DNA of 64,000 nucleotides from Edolisoma coerulescens (taxonomy: Eukaryota; Chordata; Aves; Passeriformes; Campephagidae), in assembly GCA_013397115.1 (NCBI GenBank), contig VWZW01001167.1, forward strand, positions 2,152,903 to 2,216,902, read 5' to 3'. The notes below the pieces were generated by a model, which was not told where the DNA came from, did no database searches, and saw only the letters and a program-made list of their open reading frames with translations. The position numbers were made by a program, and so were the translations under genes. Shown piece after piece: positions 62,784-64,000 of this stretch (positions are counted from its first letter, which is position 1; every line of letters starts with the position of its first letter).

Positions 62784-64000
62784 CTGGGAAAGCTCACATA
62801 AGTATGCACACTGACACTGGGAACACACGTTGCTTAAAATTCATTGGCTTTTTTAAATTGGGCCTGAAGAAATGAGGTTTGGGAACATACTATTCATGAA
62901 TGCACTCATCTAATCTTTTGGAAAGCCAGCTGCAAAATTAAATCTCTAGCGGTAAGACTTTTATTTCATGTCACTTCATGAGTTATCCTGTTGTACACAG
63001 AAGCAGTTGTCTTGGCAAGTTGGGTTGAAAGTGCAAGTTTGAATATAAAACTTGAGGACTAGTTTGTGGGTTTGAAAAAAAATAACAAAACCCTGGCATT
63101 GCTCCCATAATCGCATAGTGCCCAAAATTCAATGTCTGTGAGAATAATATTGATCAAAAGAATAATCTAGAAAAAAAGAGCAATGACTGAGAACAGAGCA
63201 TTAGTCATTTGAGGGTAAATGGGAGTAAAGAGAATTGCAACAGAGTGAATACCCAAAGAGTTGTTACACAAAATCTTTTCTATAAGAAGGAGATTAGGGT
63301 GTTATAGCCCAGGATATAGAAAAGCCCTTTAGAATTTCAGAGGAAGGATTTAGCATCCTGAACATGCCTGTTCAAAAACTGGCACAAAATCTGGATTATA
63401 CAGAAAAAATCCTTGTGAATTTGCGGAAAAGTTGTACTTCCACAGGAGTGAGTATTCGCAGAAGCCAAGTGCTATTGTTCAGGTTTTTCTCTACAAGTTT
63501 TATTCTTAGCAAAAATGTAGCACATTCTTATAAAATAAAGAATTTTTTAAAAGGTCAGGACAGTTGAGTTTTTTGAAAGAAACAGGAATCTGTCCCTCTT
63601 CCAGTCTGTACTGATACCTTATCCATTGTAGCAGTCAGTCTTGCTGTTCAGATTACTCTAAGACACTCTCCTTAAGACATACTACATATGACTATTATCT
63701 GTTATCATCAAAAAGATTAATCTATACAATTTCCTACATTACTCCTTAAAGCAAGATGAGGTCTTCTATCCTGTCATTATTTTCAGATTTATCTTATGAA
63801 GTCTGAGCTACTAGTTTGATCAGTTCTTGATAAGCATGATGTTGGGCATGCATATTCTCTTCCACAGTGGAGAAGGAAAATACAGGAATACAGAGGACAT
63901 AATGACTAAGATCTGGGTTTGTTTTCATACAAAAGCCTTGTATCGTCTAGAATCATTAAAAATAGTGAGAGAAGCAGATAAAATAAACACAGGTATGTGT
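62784..64000. other. Right end of the window, no recognised exon
   Basis: AT-rich, presumably an intron of the PLAT gene, whose 5' part must lie further right. I found no exon with both motif and splice sites here. Confidence 0.45.

Noticed and set aside
1..64000. CRISPR arrays, bacterial operons, tRNA or rRNA genes
   Set aside because: None seen. Spacing, base composition and repeats are those of vertebrate intronic and intergenic DNA.

Overview
The window reads as bird genomic DNA. It is AT-rich and intron-dominated, and it carries CR1 LINE copies with the avian 3' end (repeated ATTCTATG). It also has two long LTR-like repeats of a kind I associate with bird genomes. No bacterial-style coding, tRNA, rRNA or CRISPR was seen. 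Long open frames are mostly accidental or lie inside repeats; the real coding content is short exons that had to be read from splice sites and domain motifs.

One gene explains nearly all the coding signal: a minus-strand gene encoding a tandem array of PLAT (lipoxygenase-homology, LH2) domains. Its 3' end is in the window (stop codon at 8755-8757) and its 5' end lies beyond base 64,000. I traced about two dozen exons with mostly matching splice phases. They build about eight PLAT domains: 62371-60274, 59608-54683, 53375-48621, 42789-39880, 38264-25066, 23139-22194, 18980-16370 and 16035-8755. The family is that of LOXHD1. The domains are more divergent than I would expect for LOXHD1, so a LOXHD1-like paralogue or PLAT exons downstream of RP1 are alternatives; I assign no symbol.

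The array carries lesions: an in-frame TAA (exon 61987-62065), an in-frame TGA (exon 59608-59789), a +1 shift in an A-run near 16,045, and a phase clash at 54683-54820. Most other exons are intact. The locus may be decaying in this species, or the sequence may contain errors. One definite assembly flaw is a 62-bp duplication beside a single N at 41,919.

Layout. 1-620: CpG island (promoter or first exon of an unidentified neighbour). 620-8,200: intergenic, with simple repeats, two inverted CR1 fragments and an old LINE remnant. 8,200-62,783: the PLAT gene on the minus strand. Its introns hold a solo LTR (27,244-27,832, minus), a large broken CR1 (32.7-34.6 kb, plus), and a second solo LTR-like element (44,541-45,567, plus). 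62,784-64,000: no recognised exon.
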